From: Choristoneura fumiferana
Lineage: Eukaryota > Arthropoda > Insecta > Lepidoptera > Tortricidae
Assembly: GCF_025370935.1 (NCBI RefSeq)
Contig: NC_133493.1
Span: 3,656,805 to 3,720,804 of the forward strand
DNA length: 64,000 bases
Direction: 5' to 3'
Shown one piece after another: positions 41,093 through 52,561 of this stretch (its first letter is position 1; each line of letters starts with the position of its first letter). Below the pieces are notes generated by a model. That model searched no databases. It worked only from the letters and a program-made list of their open reading frames with translations, and was not told where the DNA came from. The position numbers and the translations under genes are program-made.

Positions 41093-41385
41093 GCTTAAAC
41101 AGACTGAGAACAGGGCACGGACGCTGTCACTACTTTCGGTACAAGTGGGGTTGGCGGGACTCGGCCCTCTGCGAGTGCGGCGAGGAGGCTCAAACTATGG
41201 AGCACATTGTACAGCGCTGCCCTCTACCTTTACACTCATACTCGGGCTCCCCTAGAGATCTGTACAATCTGACACCTGACACAATGTCGTGGCTTGGGAC
41301 CCTGAATGTGGATTTATAATTAGTTTGTAGTTTCTTTCTTTAGTGTAATTGTTTAATGTTTTACGCCATACGATTAAATAAATTA
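41093..41385 (+). mobile_element. LINE ORF2 C-terminal fragment with zinc knuckle
   Basis: Plus strand reads LNRLRTGHGRCHYFRYKWGW then CECGEEAQTMEHIVQRC. The C-X-C...H...C arrangement is the C-terminal knuckle of many LINE polyproteins. Stop at about 41320, short UTR ending taaataaatta. Confidence 0.75.
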
Positions 41386-41929
41386 TGAAGATATTTATCT
41401 AAGGTGACTGTGACAAATATACGGACAGACGGAGAGTGTAACAACTCCTGTTTGCCACGTTCGGGTACGGAACACAAAAACGAAGATTAACCAAAGATTA
41501 ATACACCAATACCACCGGCCTAGGATCACGATAAAACTTTATGATCCGTATTGTCCGCTAGAAGGAGAAATAATACCATTGTGTTGGTTTTTTGCGAAAT
41601 TCGAGGTTATTTCCAACAATTCAAACTAATTCGATAGAATTTTTTCCGAGTGTCATTTTTTTAGTTAAATTCCCTGATTATAACTTTAGCTCGCGAGTTT
41701 GAGTGTGTTTATGAATTGTTGAAGTTTTTATACGAAAAGTTTTTGAAGGTAAATAAAGAAAGAAAGAAAGAAGACATTTATTAACTAACACAGAAGACAT
41801 ATATATACATCAAAATTTATTTGTTTAAAAATACCAAAAAAATAATTATAATAAATTACAGAAAACACATGAAAATAGTAAATACATAACACAAATGAAT
41901 TTATATATATTTTTTTTAAATAGCTTATA
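41386..41929. other. No gene seen
   Basis: 41400-41480 (tacggacagacggagagt, ttcgggtacggaaca) is a fragment like the end of 11608-12056. A (GAAA)n run is at about 41755. Confidence 0.4.
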
Positions 41930-42120
41930 ATGTGTCCCACTGCAGGGCAAAAGCTCCCCTTTCTTATTCCACTCGTCTGACTGGAATCGATCCAGGTCGT
42001 CCCGCCATCTCCTCCTAGGTCTGCCTCTGCTCCGGTGCCCGTCGCATGGAACCCAATCGGTGATTACTTTGGCCCAGCGATCCGGATGCATGCGGCAGAC
42101 GTGTCCCGCCCAGTCCCATA
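41930..42120 (-). mobile_element. RTE-like LINE ORF end, other subfamily
   Basis: Minus strand reads MHPDRWAKVITDWVPCDGHR then SRGRPRRRWRDDLDRFQSDE. The tail block is gtgtcccactgcagggcaaa on plus. The RGRPRRRWRDDL motif ties it to RTE-like polyprotein ends. Confidence 0.7.
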
Positions 42121-42264
42121 AATTATTAAATTTAAATTATTATTATTTTTTATAATTATTAAATTTTATTGATGATGCATAGATTTGAAAATAATGTATT
42201 GTCTTTCTATTGTTTTGGACTAATTTGGATGTAGGATTATTAGGTTAATTAATTTCTCGATATA

Positions 42265-42483
42265 AAGTTTGTTTGTTGTATGGGAGCCCCCCTTAAAGAT
42301 TTATTTTATTCTCTTTTTAGTTTTTTGTTATAGTGGCCACAGTAATACATAATCTGTGAAATTTCAAGTGTCTACCTATTACGGCTCAAGAGATAGAGCC
42401 CCGTGACACACGGACCGACAGACAGACACAGCGGAGTCTCAGTAATAGGATTCCGTTGGCACCCTTTGTATACGGAACCCTTA
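42265..42483 (+). repeat. Dispersed repeat, 3' half (copy of 11830-12056)
   Basis: gtttgttgtatgggagcccc, ccacagtaatacataatctg, agagatagagccccgtgac, and tatacggaaccctt at the end. Confidence 0.75.
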
Positions 42484-42849
42484 AATTGATTTTTTTTCTA
42501 CCCTACGCTATTGATGTGACAGGACGTTTAATTTGTCCTCCGGTCGGGATTAATAAGAAAAGCCGCATTTTTCGCTGTAAACTTGCCGAAGCTGTGACCA
42601 CGCTAAGCTACGAACATAATTGTGAACTTTGAAGATCAGAACAAGGCGTCGGTGAGCTGTTTTTTTGGATAAAATTGACTAAAACAAAACGTAATAACAA
42701 TAACGAACTAAAAAGCACGCACACAAGCAAACATTCAAAATTTAACAGCTTATTACTTGATTAAAAACAACTAAATTAGCGGTATACGATCATCTGATAC
42801 TAATTACAACCTAGACAGCGCTCACGTCAGCTGTCACTGAACCAACTGT
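42484..42849. other. No recognisable feature
   Basis: The 5' limit of the LINE that follows may lie in here; I could not fix it. Confidence 0.4.
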
Positions 42850-42930
42850 CATCTGCGACTGACACTGACACGTACGTTTAGAAACTAGTGTAGTGTTACA
42901 ACATATTGTGTCGCACGGTTTTGCCGCTAG

Positions 42931-44070
42931 ATGGCGTCATCATCGTTGTCGTCGACCGTACCCACGGTCATTGTATGTGCTGGCTGTTTCAACCCTATTG
43001 GAAATAGTCAATTAATTAAATGCTACATCTGCAGCGCAACGTATGACTTACTATGTGCTAATATCAATGGAAAGAATCTTAAAAATGAGATGTATCGTTG
43101 GAAATGTCAGCTTTGCAAATGTAAGCAACCAAAGTGTGACAATTCAAACACGCCAGTTCGCGAGAGTAGCAATAATCCGCAGATACACACTGTTCATGAT
43201 GATACTCTTAATGATACTTTGAACCAGTCGGATCTCGATCCCGTTGAGAACGTTACTTTCCGCCGTATCCAGCACAAGGGTGACGTGTCGGGGATGTCAC
43301 AGAGTGTCATTTTGGACGACTCCATGTGTCTTGACAACATGAGGGTCCTAATCCGGGAGGAATTACAGCATTGTTTGGATGAACGCTTGCCAGCTTTAAT
43401 TAGCAACGCGCTTATGGACCAATTTGCCCAAATGATACAGACGATCGCGCGGCTAGACGCTCGCGTCAAGGTATTGGAGAGTAACTCGATGTCAAAACAG
43501 TCTGCTGCCCCGGATTCTGGGAAACCTGTGGGTCTACCTCTCGGAGATCAGAAAGCGTTTCAATCAGCTGCGTCAGGAGTTAAGCCTGGGGGGAAAAACA
43601 TTGAGCCGAATCCTCTCGTACTTATTGCATCCGCTCCACCCTCAGGCGCTTCCGCCGTTTTCCCACCATCGCAGGGTGCATCTGAGCCGCCACAGATCTC
43701 TGTAGAGGGCGGTGAGGATGCAGGCTGGACTGAAGTGCCGAAGCACCCGCGGAGGCAATCAACTGTCAAGCGGGGCACCGCTGCTCCGGGTGCCACACTG
43801 CTGGAGGCATCTGAGCGATTGCGTCATATTCATGTGTATTACGTCAAGGAGGGCACGACTGATAACCAAATACGAGCTCATATATCGAAAGTGTGTGGTG
43901 AAGACGTCTGCTCAGTTGAGACTCTTAAGGCTAGGGGCAGGTATGCTTCGTTCAAGGTGAGCGTTCCTTCGCGATTTGCTGAGCGTGTGCTTGACCCTGC
44001 CAACTGGGCAGTGGATATCTGTGTAAAGCCTTGGAGTCAGAACTTTCGTGCGAAAACCCATAAATCATAA
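42931..44070 (+). CDS. LINE ORF1 protein (PHD-like zinc finger, nucleic-acid binding)
   Basis: 379 residues. The N terminus has C16-X2-C19, C31-X2-C34, C42 and C59-X2-C62, a PHD-like arrangement in which the usual histidine position appears as Asp39. The middle is low in motifs with a possible coiled stretch (about 145-190) and a Pro/Ala/Gly-rich linker. The C-terminal 90 residues (RLRHIHVYYVKEGTT ... PWSQNFRAK) form a conserved domain seen in ORF1 of insect CR1-like LINEs. The start sits in gctagATGGCG. The protein should coat LINE RNA in the ribonucleoprotein. No stop or frameshift. Confidence 0.88.
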   Translation: MASSSLSSTVPTVIVCAGCFNPIGNSQLIKCYICSATYDLLCANINGKNLKNEMYRWKCQLCKCKQPKCDNSNTPVRESSNNPQIHTVHDDTLNDTLNQSDLDPVENVTFRRIQHKGDVSGMSQSVILDDSMCLDNMRVLIREELQHCLDERLPALISNALMDQFAQMIQTIARLDARVKVLESNSMSKQSAAPDSGKPVGLPLGDQKAFQSAASGVKPGGKNIEPNPLVLIASAPPSGASAVFPPSQGASEPPQISVEGGEDAGWTEVPKHPRRQSTVKRGTAAPGATLLEASERLRHIHVYYVKEGTTDNQIRAHISKVCGEDVCSVETLKARGRYASFKVSVPSRFAERVLDPANWAVDICVKPWSQNFRAKTHKS

Positions 44071-46954
44071 AGTTAAACCTATATATGTATACTATCAAAA
44101 TGTCAGAGGTCTACGTTCTAAAATAACACATTTTCGTCACCAAGTTGAAGCGAGCCGTCCCGAAGTGATGGCTCTTACAGAAACGTTTCTCACTAGTTCT
44201 GTAAGCAGCGCTGAATTGTTTCCTCCGGGGTACGTCGTGCTACGTAAGGATCGACAAGGTGACACAGGCTGGGGTGGTGTCCTACTAGCCGCTAGAGACC
44301 CTTTTGTGCTGCAACCTGTTAATGATATCGATGGCTTATCAGACGAAAAAGAAGTTCTTTTTTCAATTTTAACGGGGAAAAAAATTAAAATATTACTTTG
44401 TGTAGTCTATCTGCCTCCTAATTACAAAGATTACCAGGTAACTGATGTGTTAGAATGTATTGAAAATGCTATTTGTACCTTTTCCTCTATAGATGTTTTA
44501 GTACTAGGAGACTTTAATCTTAAGTCATTTAGTTCAAATGTGAGATATCAATTTGATAATTTTGTGAGTTACTGTCAGTTGCGGCAATGCAACAGCATTT
44601 TGAATGAACACGGAAGTATTTTAGACCTTGTATTAACAAATGTTGATGGTGTTACTACTGTTCTAAGCTCTTTTGACCCGTTTGTACCTCTCGACGCATA
44701 TCATCCTGCACTTGAAGTCTCTCTTTCCCTTTCAAGGAATAATACCTTTGCGAAGTTAGTGAACAAGTCGTGTCCACTAGAGGTTCTCCAGAGTCCTTCT
44801 TGGAATTTTAGGAAAGCAAATCTCATGGAATTGTACAGCGATATTGCGAGTATAGATTGGTCGAGTTTGTACGAGCAAAGTGACGTAAATGTGGCTTCCG
44901 CCACTTTATATGAATTGTTAAATGAAACAATGGAACGTCATGTTCCATCTAGGATCCCAGTTAACACTTTTTCTCGTTACAAGTACCCGAGTTGGTTTAC
45001 AGCCGAGGTTATAAGAAACATAAAGCTGAAGCATTTTAATCTCATTAAGTTTCGTCAGTTTGGCCTTGAATTTAACTTACAGATGTTTCGCTTCTACAGA
45101 ACTCGAACCAAAGAGTTAATCTCTATAGCATATAAACGCCATATGTCCACCTTGGAGCAGAATATTTTTCGTGAACCTAATAGTTTTTGGAAACATGTTA
45201 GGGACAAACAGAGTAGTAGAAAGCCCCAAGGTGTTTACACTTCTGGTAATGTAATGGTTGAGGGGCAGGAAGCGGCCAATTTGTTTGCACAATATTTTAG
45301 TTCTGTTTTTCACCCTGTATCTCCTAGGCTAAATTCGGATGATGCTGCGCGTATAGCGAATGAATACCCAAACAGCTCGGATATATCTTTGAGTCAAATA
45401 ACTCCAGACGACCTAAGAAAAGCTTTTCGAAAGCTCAAAGCTGGTTCTGCTCCGGGACCGGACGGTATACCTTCTTTTCTGGTCAGGGACTGTATGCCGG
45501 CTCTGGAGCGGCCTCTATTGTTCATATTTAATTTGTCACTAAAAAATTGCATATATCCAAGTAAATGGAAAGTTTCTAAAGTCACTCCCATCCCAAAAGA
45601 AGCGTCATCCTCTGATAAAAACACACAGGCCAATTGCTGTCCTCTCAGCTTTTGGGAAACTATTTGAGGTTATAATTAATAGGCATTTGTCGCGACAAAT
45701 TTCGCCCTGTTTGGATGATTCTCAGCATGGGTTTCGTACTGGACGGTCGACAGTCACAAACAACTCAGTTTTTGCGGATTTCGTTCTCCGACATATGGAC
45801 AGAGCAGGGCAGGTGGATGCAGCTTATTTCGATTTCCAGAAGGCCTTTGATATGGTGGACAACGACATTCTGCTTCGCAAGCTTTCATGCTTTGGATTCT
45901 CTCCAAGTCTGGTAAGATTTTTTGCCAGCTACCTGGGGGATAGGAAGCAATACGTACAAGTATCTGGATACCGTTCGGCGGACTATTTCACTAGATCAGG
46001 AGTGAGTCAGGGAAGTACGCTTGGTCCGACCCTATTTCTCATCATGGTCAATGATCTTCCAACTGTTGTGAGACGTGCCGAGTGTCTCTTGTTCGCAGAT
46101 GATTTGAAATTATTTTTACCTGTTAATGAACTCTCAGATTGTGACATGTTGCAAGCCGATATTGACTCTGTGTGGAATTGGGCTAATGAAAATAAGCTTT
46201 ACTTCAACACCACTAAATGCAAGATCATCTCCTTTACACGATCCCCAAAGCAAGTTCAAGCCACATATTGTCTGAATCATACTCAGATGGTCCGTGTTCA
46301 GGGTATTCGAGACTTGGGTCTTACTCTTGATTCCAGGCTGGACTACCATGAACATATAATTTCGTCTTGCAAAAGAGCTAGTAAGTCTTTGGGTTTTATA
46401 ATGAGAACATCGGCTCGATTCCAAAACCCTAAAGTTGTGCTAACCCTCTACTATGCCTTTGTTCGTAGCAAGTTAGAGTACAACTCCATAGTATGGGACC
46501 CGTTCGAGGAAAAATACAACTCTATGATAGAAAAGATACAGCGAAAATTCAATAGGTACTTGTATAAAAAGCTTTATGGGTATTACCCCTATATGTTTCC
46601 CTCTTTGTTTGTGGCGGGTATGGTTGGACAAGACACATTATGCTTTAGACGGAAAGCACATCTCTTGATGCACTACTGCTCTCTCCTACGAATAGATTCG
46701 ACAACCCGTCTGTGTTCGCGCTTCTTCAATTATTTGTGCCTGAACAATATGGTCGCACAGGGGTACGCCGCCGCCGTCGGCTCTTCGCTACCTTTAAAGG
46801 GTTCCGGACGCGCCGCGCTAGAAACTCGCCGACCGCAAGGGCGATTGAGCTTCTCAACTTATTGGTGACTCAGGTCCCAGATGCTGATGTATTCGCTGAC
46901 CACTGGCAGTCACTTCTCAATAAAATAAGGAAATGTTTGTGTATGTCTGTTTAA
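44048..46954 (+). pseudogene. LINE ORF2 polyprotein (APE endonuclease + RT), two frameshifts
   Basis: The first frame (44048-45667) carries the AP-endonuclease domain (VYYQNVRGLRSK, LTETFL, LGDFNL, AYHPALEV) and the start of the reverse transcriptase (LKAGSAPGPDGIPSFLV). Four bases, acac at 45623-45626, stand where one codon is expected. The reading therefore moves by +1 into the second frame (to 46868). That frame contains AYFDFQKAFD, SGVSQGSTLGP and the catalytic FADD at about 46092. A second shift near 46690-46697 moves it into a third frame ending PDADVFADHWQSLLNKIRK, with a stop at 46952-46954. All catalytic motifs survive. The start overlaps ORF1 by 23 bp, so initiation may be by re-initiation or frameshift. 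Confidence 0.88.
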
Positions 46955-47094
46955 TGTAGTTATTTGTTATGTATCAATCTAGTACGTAAGTGTTTTGTAA
47001 GTTTAGCTAGTAATAGAGACGCTTTGGTGTATACTGTAAGTCTTTATTATGAATTAATGAATAAATAAATAAAATAAAATGAAATAAAAAAAAG

Positions 47095-47784
47095 TATAAA
47101 TGGTGTGTGTGCGTGCGTAAGAGTGTTTGTTACAATAGTAACGTGAAAAATCACACAAAAAATTTAATGAACTAGGATGAAATGGTATGTAGATAGCAGG
47201 ATTCTGGAATAGGACACAGGTTACTTTTTATGCCTACATTCCCACGGGGTTAAGGTAAAAATCACAAATTTAAACTCTTTAAAAAGAATTAGTAGAAAAT
47301 AAACCATCTACGTTTCTATCAATATAATCTGCTACGACGTGCTACGGCGTAGCACCTTCTAATGACACGACGTAGCTGTCTACGATATTGCTACGTTTTG
47401 TTTATAATTGGTTCTCATGTAACCGGCACAGTTCGAAGATGATGCTTTATATAAAAGACGCTAAGGTTTGTTTTGTTTTGAGGAATTTTAGTAGGTTATG
47501 TATTAAAATGCCGTACCACCCGTAATAGAATGGGATTTAAGTCAGAGATGAAACTTTTGCAATAACTCGGAAGTATCTTAGGTTTAGACTGATATTAGTT
47601 TGGTACTGAAAACATTCCCTTTATGCTCTAGATATACAATTGTATAACTTTAAAATGAGTAATTCTTGTATATTTGTTTATTTATTTTGGGGATCTCGGT
47701 AAAAGCGCTAGCGATTTCGATGAAAATACTAAGCAATGGAAATGTAAATGTTCGAAAAATAAAGTAAAACTACACTTTATCAAC
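47095..47784. other. No recognisable feature
   Basis: Short repeats of ctacgacgtgctacggcgta near 47330; otherwise nothing. Confidence 0.4.
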
Positions 47785-48163
47785 ATGGTGTTTTTGGTGG
47801 CCTAGTGGTTTAACCTATGGCATCACAAGCAGAGGACCGCGGATTCAAACCCGGGCTTACAACTCGTGAGTTTTTCGAATCTCATGTGCGGAATTTTACT
47901 TCAAAGCTACCACGACTTACGGTGATGGAAAACATCAAACTCGATGGAACTTTTACCGAGTGGATGGTAATTTTTTTTGAAGTTCTTAAGTGCTACGAGT
48001 GTAGCCTTAATTGAGTAAAGATTTTTCACTTTAAGAATTTTCACATGGTGTGTGTTAAGTTCCCAATCCGTACTGGGCCCGCGTGGGAACTACGGCCCAA
48101 GCTCTCACATTCTGAGAGGACACCTGTGCCCAGCAGTGGGACGTACGGCTGGGATGATAGCTC
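47785..48163 (+). mobile_element. tRNA-headed SINE with internal insertion
   Basis: Head tggcctagtggtttaacc and B box ggattcaaacccggg. The body is interrupted at about 47940-48045 by unrelated AT-rich sequence and resumes gttcccaatccgtactgggc to ggctgggatgatag. Confidence 0.8.
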
Positions 48164-48214
48164 TGTATTAGTAGGATAGGATAGTATTTTATAAAAATCT
48201 TACACAGTCCCCGT

Positions 48215-48437
48215 GTGGTGTCGGGTTAGAATAACACCTCTCCATTTCTTCCGTGAATGTCGATTGAGAATATAGGTTAAGGTATACCGTAGGGGACAGG
48301 CTAGCAACCTGTCACTATTGTACCTTTTTTATCAAACTTTAAACCTAAAATTGCTAAAAGTGGCTCCGAAGCGGTAACGATTCGTGTGCTGTGCCTACCC
48401 CATTTGGGAATACAGGCGTAATGTTTGTGTGTGTGTG
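48215..48437 (+). repeat. LINE-type 3' end repeat (gctagcaacctgtcac)
   Basis: aacacctctccatttcttcc, ggctagcaacctgtcactat, taaaagtggctccgaagcgg and tgcctaccccatttgggaat ending in (GT)n. An inverted copy is at 62032-62230. Confidence 0.7.
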
Positions 48438-48639
48438 TAACGTGTTACACAGTGGTCATACTATAACTTGAAAACATTTTCGTATTGCGTTCCAAACAAA
48501 GGTATCCAATATAAATAAATGATCCTTGGGGGCAACCAGCAGAACGTTCATTACACTCCACGGGGAACATTTTGTTGCTCTGTTGGTTGTACATTGATGA
48601 TTTTGTTGCTCTGTTGTTGTACATTGAAGATTTTGTTTA

Positions 48640-49445
48640 TATCTGTTTGCAGGAAGGAGGGTTATGTTTTGTCTGATAACAGATCATTTTGGTACAAATG
48701 TCTAAATATACAATGGTTCGAAATGCCTCATTATCAAAATGTACAACGGTCAAAAAGTATGTAAATGTAAATTATAGTTATAATGAACATGGATGCCACA
48801 AAAACCTAAAAGCCTAAATACATGATAGAAAAAACTAATAGGAGATAAATGGTAGCATAGTGGTGCAGGTGGTAGGACCTTGTGCAAGGTCCGCCCGGAT
48901 TACTACCACCATCTTGCTCGCTAATCCTGCCGTGATGCAGCAGTGCTTGCACTGTTGTGTTTCGGTGTGGAGAGTAAGACAGCCGGTGAAATTACTGGCA
49001 CTTGAGGTATCCCATCTTAGGCCTCTAGTTTGGCAACGCATCTGCAAGACCCACTTGCTCGTTTGCCATCCAGTCGAATAAAAAAAAATGGTCAAGATCT
49101 CAAAATTATCAATGGGCTCGAAAATTCCCTTGTCAAATTGTACAAAAGTCAAAAAGTATATTAATGTCAACATGTTTGTAGGGACGAACGACAAAACATT
49201 TAGTCAATAGCGTTTTGTACATTTTGACCCCAGAGTATTCTATCCTGAAAACTTCCAGACACAAAGACATCTGGACCATAGTGAAGCTGTCTTGGAAACA
49301 TTTTGAGTAAAAGTGCACGTTGGCCATTCCATGTTGTCCCTTAAATATTCAGACAAATTGACCTGGCGGCACAAACATTTTGTACTTTTTGACAGTGTTA
49401 CATCTCAACATTCTATTCATTTTGGCATTTGTACCAAAATTATCT
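48640..49445. repeat. Degenerate repeat region (tgtacaa / gtcaaaaagta), Helitron-like?
   Basis: caaaatgtacaacggtcaaa, caaattgtacaaaagtcaaa, ttttgtacattttgacc and ttttgtactttttgacag recur in both orientations, as at 1-543. A LINE (48854-49085) sits inside it. Classification is a guess. Confidence 0.4.
48854..49085 (+). mobile_element. A-tailed LINE 3' end with internal deletion
   Basis: Flanked by aaatggt on both sides (48847-48853, 49086-49092). Relative to 58019-58308 it lacks about 55 bp between gcatctgcaa and gacccacttgctcg. Family described at 9386-9676. Confidence 0.88.
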
Positions 49446-49509
49446 GTAACCTTTTGTCTTTAGTGCATTTGTTGATGCATTACAACTATACATCGTCCGT
49501 GTCACGCTT

Positions 49510-49572
49510 GTATAAACGAGAGTGCGATGGACGGTACAATACTAACTTCGATTTTCGATTTTCGAAGTAGCC
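49510..49572. repeat. Half of the foldback element seen at 56452-56577
   Basis: ctaacttcgattttcgattt and tcgaagtagccc match, in diverged form, the right arm acgaacttcgagtttcgagt and gtagtagcc. Confidence 0.45.
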
Positions 49573-49789
49573 CCCAGACCTATTAACATAGTGCAAATGT
49601 TGCAACGTACTTAGCGGTACTCAATGCGGTCTGGCACCAGTCCAACCACAATTAACGGCCCATTTGTGACTGCCATTGTTCTTTTTATCTTACCTGAGAT
49701 ATGGGTAAAAGATGAAAGGAACAAATTAAACGACAATCAAAAAATATTTTTGCCAGAAATTTAATTTTTAATACAAGTTTTTTTTTGCT
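49573..49789. other. No recognisable feature
   Basis: Spacer without visible structure. Confidence 0.35.
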
Positions 49790-50050
49790 GACCGTACTTT
49801 TATTGACTGTACTTGTATTGTCACCCAAACTACATTTACATACTAAATTTCAAGTCGATCCCATTAACCGTTGAAGAGTTCCGTCCTGTGGAGACGATCC
49901 TGGCCGGACTACCAGAATGTCACTACCAGATTATTGTATTGTCACGCAATTTATATAAGATAACTAAATATAAAGTCAATCCAACTATGGGAAAATGGTC
50001 GACTTTAACTTGCAAGATTTGAATATAGACAGACAGAGACAACGGGACAG
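49790..50050 (+). repeat. Dispersed repeat, inverted partner at 51920-52130
   Basis: tttcaagtcgatcccattaa, ccgttgaagagttccgtcct and ggagacgatcctggc. The other copy reads ttaatcatatcgacttgaaa and ggatcgtctccgcaggaacc. Confidence 0.6.
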
Positions 50051-50093
50051 GTGAAACTATATAATAGCTTGTAATAATTAAGGGGCCATATTC

Positions 50094-50300
50094 ATCATCA
50101 TCATCATCATCAGCCGGAAGATGCCCTGCTGAATCCCTTTAGAATACCACAATAAACGATAACTCGCCATATGCACCCACTGCTGGTTGCCCGCAACTCT
50201 CACGATATCGTCAGTTCATTTAGTGGGAGGCCTGCCAATGCTTCGTCTTCCCGCTTGTAGTCGCCACTCGATGACTTCTCCCCTAATGGTTATCTGTGTA
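50094..50300 (-). mobile_element. RTE-type LINE 3' end
   Basis: (TCA)n then agccggaagatgccctgctg, and upstream on minus a coding remnant around gtcagttcatttagtgggag (SIGRPPTK-like). Confidence 0.7.
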
Positions 50301-50435
50301 CTACTAGTCTAGACCTATCTTTGCTTCTACTACCAGTTTGTGTTTATAATTATCACTATTCATTATTTTTTTCATCATTACTTTTTGTTCATATTTTTAT
50401 AATGATAATCATTGCAACTCATAACAGTTATCAAA

Positions 50436-50560
50436 AACATCATCATCATCATCAGCCGGAAGACGTCCACTGCTGAACAAATGGCTCCCCCCTTAGAACG
50501 CCACAATGAACGACAACTCGCCACTTGCATCCACCGGTTTCCCGCAACTCTCGCTGTTGT
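50436..50560 (-). mobile_element. RTE-type LINE 3' end, shorter copy
   Basis: Minus strand reads ARVAGNRWMQVASCRSLWRS and a GAT tail. Same subfamily as 60272-60430, 160 bp from the preceding copy and in the same orientation. Confidence 0.78.
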
Positions 50561-51609
50561 AATTTTATTTAGTACGTAATTAATTAATGAGAACATCTTA
50601 AATTCATAATTTCATGTTTCATAATAAGCATTATGATCGTGCCTTTACAATTTTTTTAAATTGAGAATAATGTCTGTATTCATACCTAATTATATATTTT
50701 TTTTAATTTACAAGCTTTTATTTCAGAATAATATCCTCCATAACAGACAGCGCATGTGATTTGGACCCCTTAAGTAAGGAATCCTAAAAATTTGGTTAAC
50801 TTTACTTTCAAACAAAAAGGTTTGCTCCTCTGTAGCCAGCTTTATCCAGCCCGCAGCTCTAAGCAGCTTTCAGGCCAGTGCACTTTCGCCGTTGGACAAT
50901 GAATGGGACATCATTAGAGCTGCTTTACTTGCTTTACATAAACTTGGACCACTGAAGCATGATTTGCTATTGTTTGGTTTTAAATGGAGCTGGAACTTGA
51001 TAATGAAAGTATTCAACGGCTTTCTTTGAGGTGAACTTTCGTGAGTTGATTTTATGAGAAATTAATCGTTATTATCATCTTAGTATGGAATTTTCGTGGC
51101 GCTTTTAAATGATCTTAGTGAGATTTCTTTTATCGACTTACGATACATACATCAATACAATAATAGTACTTTTCGGATAAGATGGGTACGGTGACACTTG
51201 CGTTGTTTCCATTCCACGCCATTAACGTTTCAGGCCAATAATTTATAAAAAAATGTACTTGAATTCCGAAAGAACAAAAAAAAAAATCTCTATAGCTTAT
51301 AAGATTCCGTAATAATAAACAAAAATCACTTAAAAATATATTATTATATTTTGAAACTAAAAACATAAATTTTAATCTCGTCAACTTTCATCGCGTAAAA
51401 CGGAACTCTATTTCAATAGAGCTTGACTTTGCTTATCGACCGAATCGATTCCACAATCTTGTCAAATCGTGAATCGAATCGAATCGCGAAGAGCCTTGAA
51501 TGCGTCTTTGTTTTGAGTGTTTCCTATTGTTTGATGTTTTGAACTTATTCAATTTTGTAATTACGGTTTTTGTTATTTTTTTTACCATTATTAGTAGGTA
51601 AAGTGTAAC
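50561..51609. other. No recognisable feature
   Basis: gaatcgaatcgaatcgcga near 51470 is a tiny tandem run. No gene-like frame. Confidence 0.4.
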
Positions 51610-51914
51610 GTTAAAGTAGGGGGGGTTTTTTTCTCATTCAACCCATTCCCAACCCAATTCATAGTGTGCGGTATTGTTGGATAGATCTTTTAAAACCATT
51701 TGGGTTTTGCTAAGACGATTTTTCGATTCATTGATTTTTTTGCGAAATATGCAACTTTAAAATGCAAATTTTCATTAAATTGAGCGTCCTCTAAAATCTG
51801 AACCAGTAGGTGGAAAACTTTGAAAAAATTCAGGATGGTACAAAGTATATCAAACTTTCAAGGAAAACGAAACCCTATTTTGGGCGTGTCCGACACGCTC
51901 TTGGCCGGTTTTCA
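51610..51914 (-). repeat. Dispersed repeat (gagcgtgt palindrome family), minus copy
   Basis: tagatcttttaaaaccattt, aacgaaaccctattttgggc and gtgtccgacacgctcttggc. Confidence 0.75.
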
Positions 51915-51919
51915 TGCTA

Positions 51920-52130
51920 ACTGTTTGAGCTGAAATTTGGCACACTTATATAAATTACGAGACAATACAATAATCTGGTAGTGTAATTTTGGTGATCCAG
52001 CCAGGATCGTCTCCGCAGGAACCTTTCAACGGTTAATCATATCGACTTGAAACTTAGTAAGAATGTGTAAATAATTTGGATAATATGCAAGTAGAGTGAA
52101 CAAATAGAAGTCAGCAAAAAAAACTTGTGT
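51920..52130 (-). repeat. Inverted partner of 49790-50050
   Basis: See 49790-50050. It directly follows the 51610-51914 repeat. Confidence 0.55.
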
Positions 52131-52236
52131 TTTTAGCATACATTTTCTATGTTGAATTAAATCAACTTGGTAAAAGTCCTGTATGTATTATTGGAAAAAT
52201 GAAAATTTTGGTTTTTTATTCGAAATTACCAATGAC

Positions 52237-52476
52237 CATAGGGCTGGTGCATTTCTCGCCCAACGTATTGGAATCACGATCCAGCGCGGAAATGCAGCCA
52301 GCCTTATGGGCACTCTTCCTCAGGGACAAGACTTGGGCGAACTGTATATATAGTTAATTTATTTTTAGGATAGTTTAGTGTAACCTCAATTGTTCCTTTT
52401 TAATTAATGTTTATGATTTTTTTGTTATAACCAACAATAAAATATCAATGTAGATAAAAAAAAATTTGGTTATACA
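52237..52476 (+). mobile_element. Retroelement ORF C-terminus with poly-A end
   Basis: Plus strand reads GAFLAQRIGITIQRGNAASL then MGTLPQGQDLGELYI and a stop; the UTR ends caacaataaaatatc and an A run. A homologous end (LAIQRGNAASIFGTLPK) is at 60080-60270. Confidence 0.6.
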
Positions 52477-52561
52477 TATTATTTTTAAATAATGTCAGAT
52501 AAAGTGTGAAGTTGTAAAAGAAATTATTTTCATTAATTTCTCTAAAACGTCTAGCTTTTTA

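Larger units (their letters stand above)
42850..47094 (+). mobile_element. Near full-length CR1/Jockey-group LINE
   Basis: A 5' leader, ORF1 with a PHD-like finger, ORF2 with endonuclease and reverse transcriptase, and a 140-bp 3' UTR ending in an (AATAAA)-like tail. ORF1 and ORF2 overlap by 23 bp. ORF2 is disrupted by two frameshifts, so this copy is recent but dead. The 5' boundary and target duplication were not resolved. Assignment to the CR1/Jockey group rests on the PHD-bearing ORF1 and the ORF2 residue pattern; the exact clade is open. Confidence 0.88.

Noticed and set aside
46712..46954. Separate small gene after the LINE
   Set aside because: It is the C-terminal end of LINE ORF2 displaced by a frameshift.
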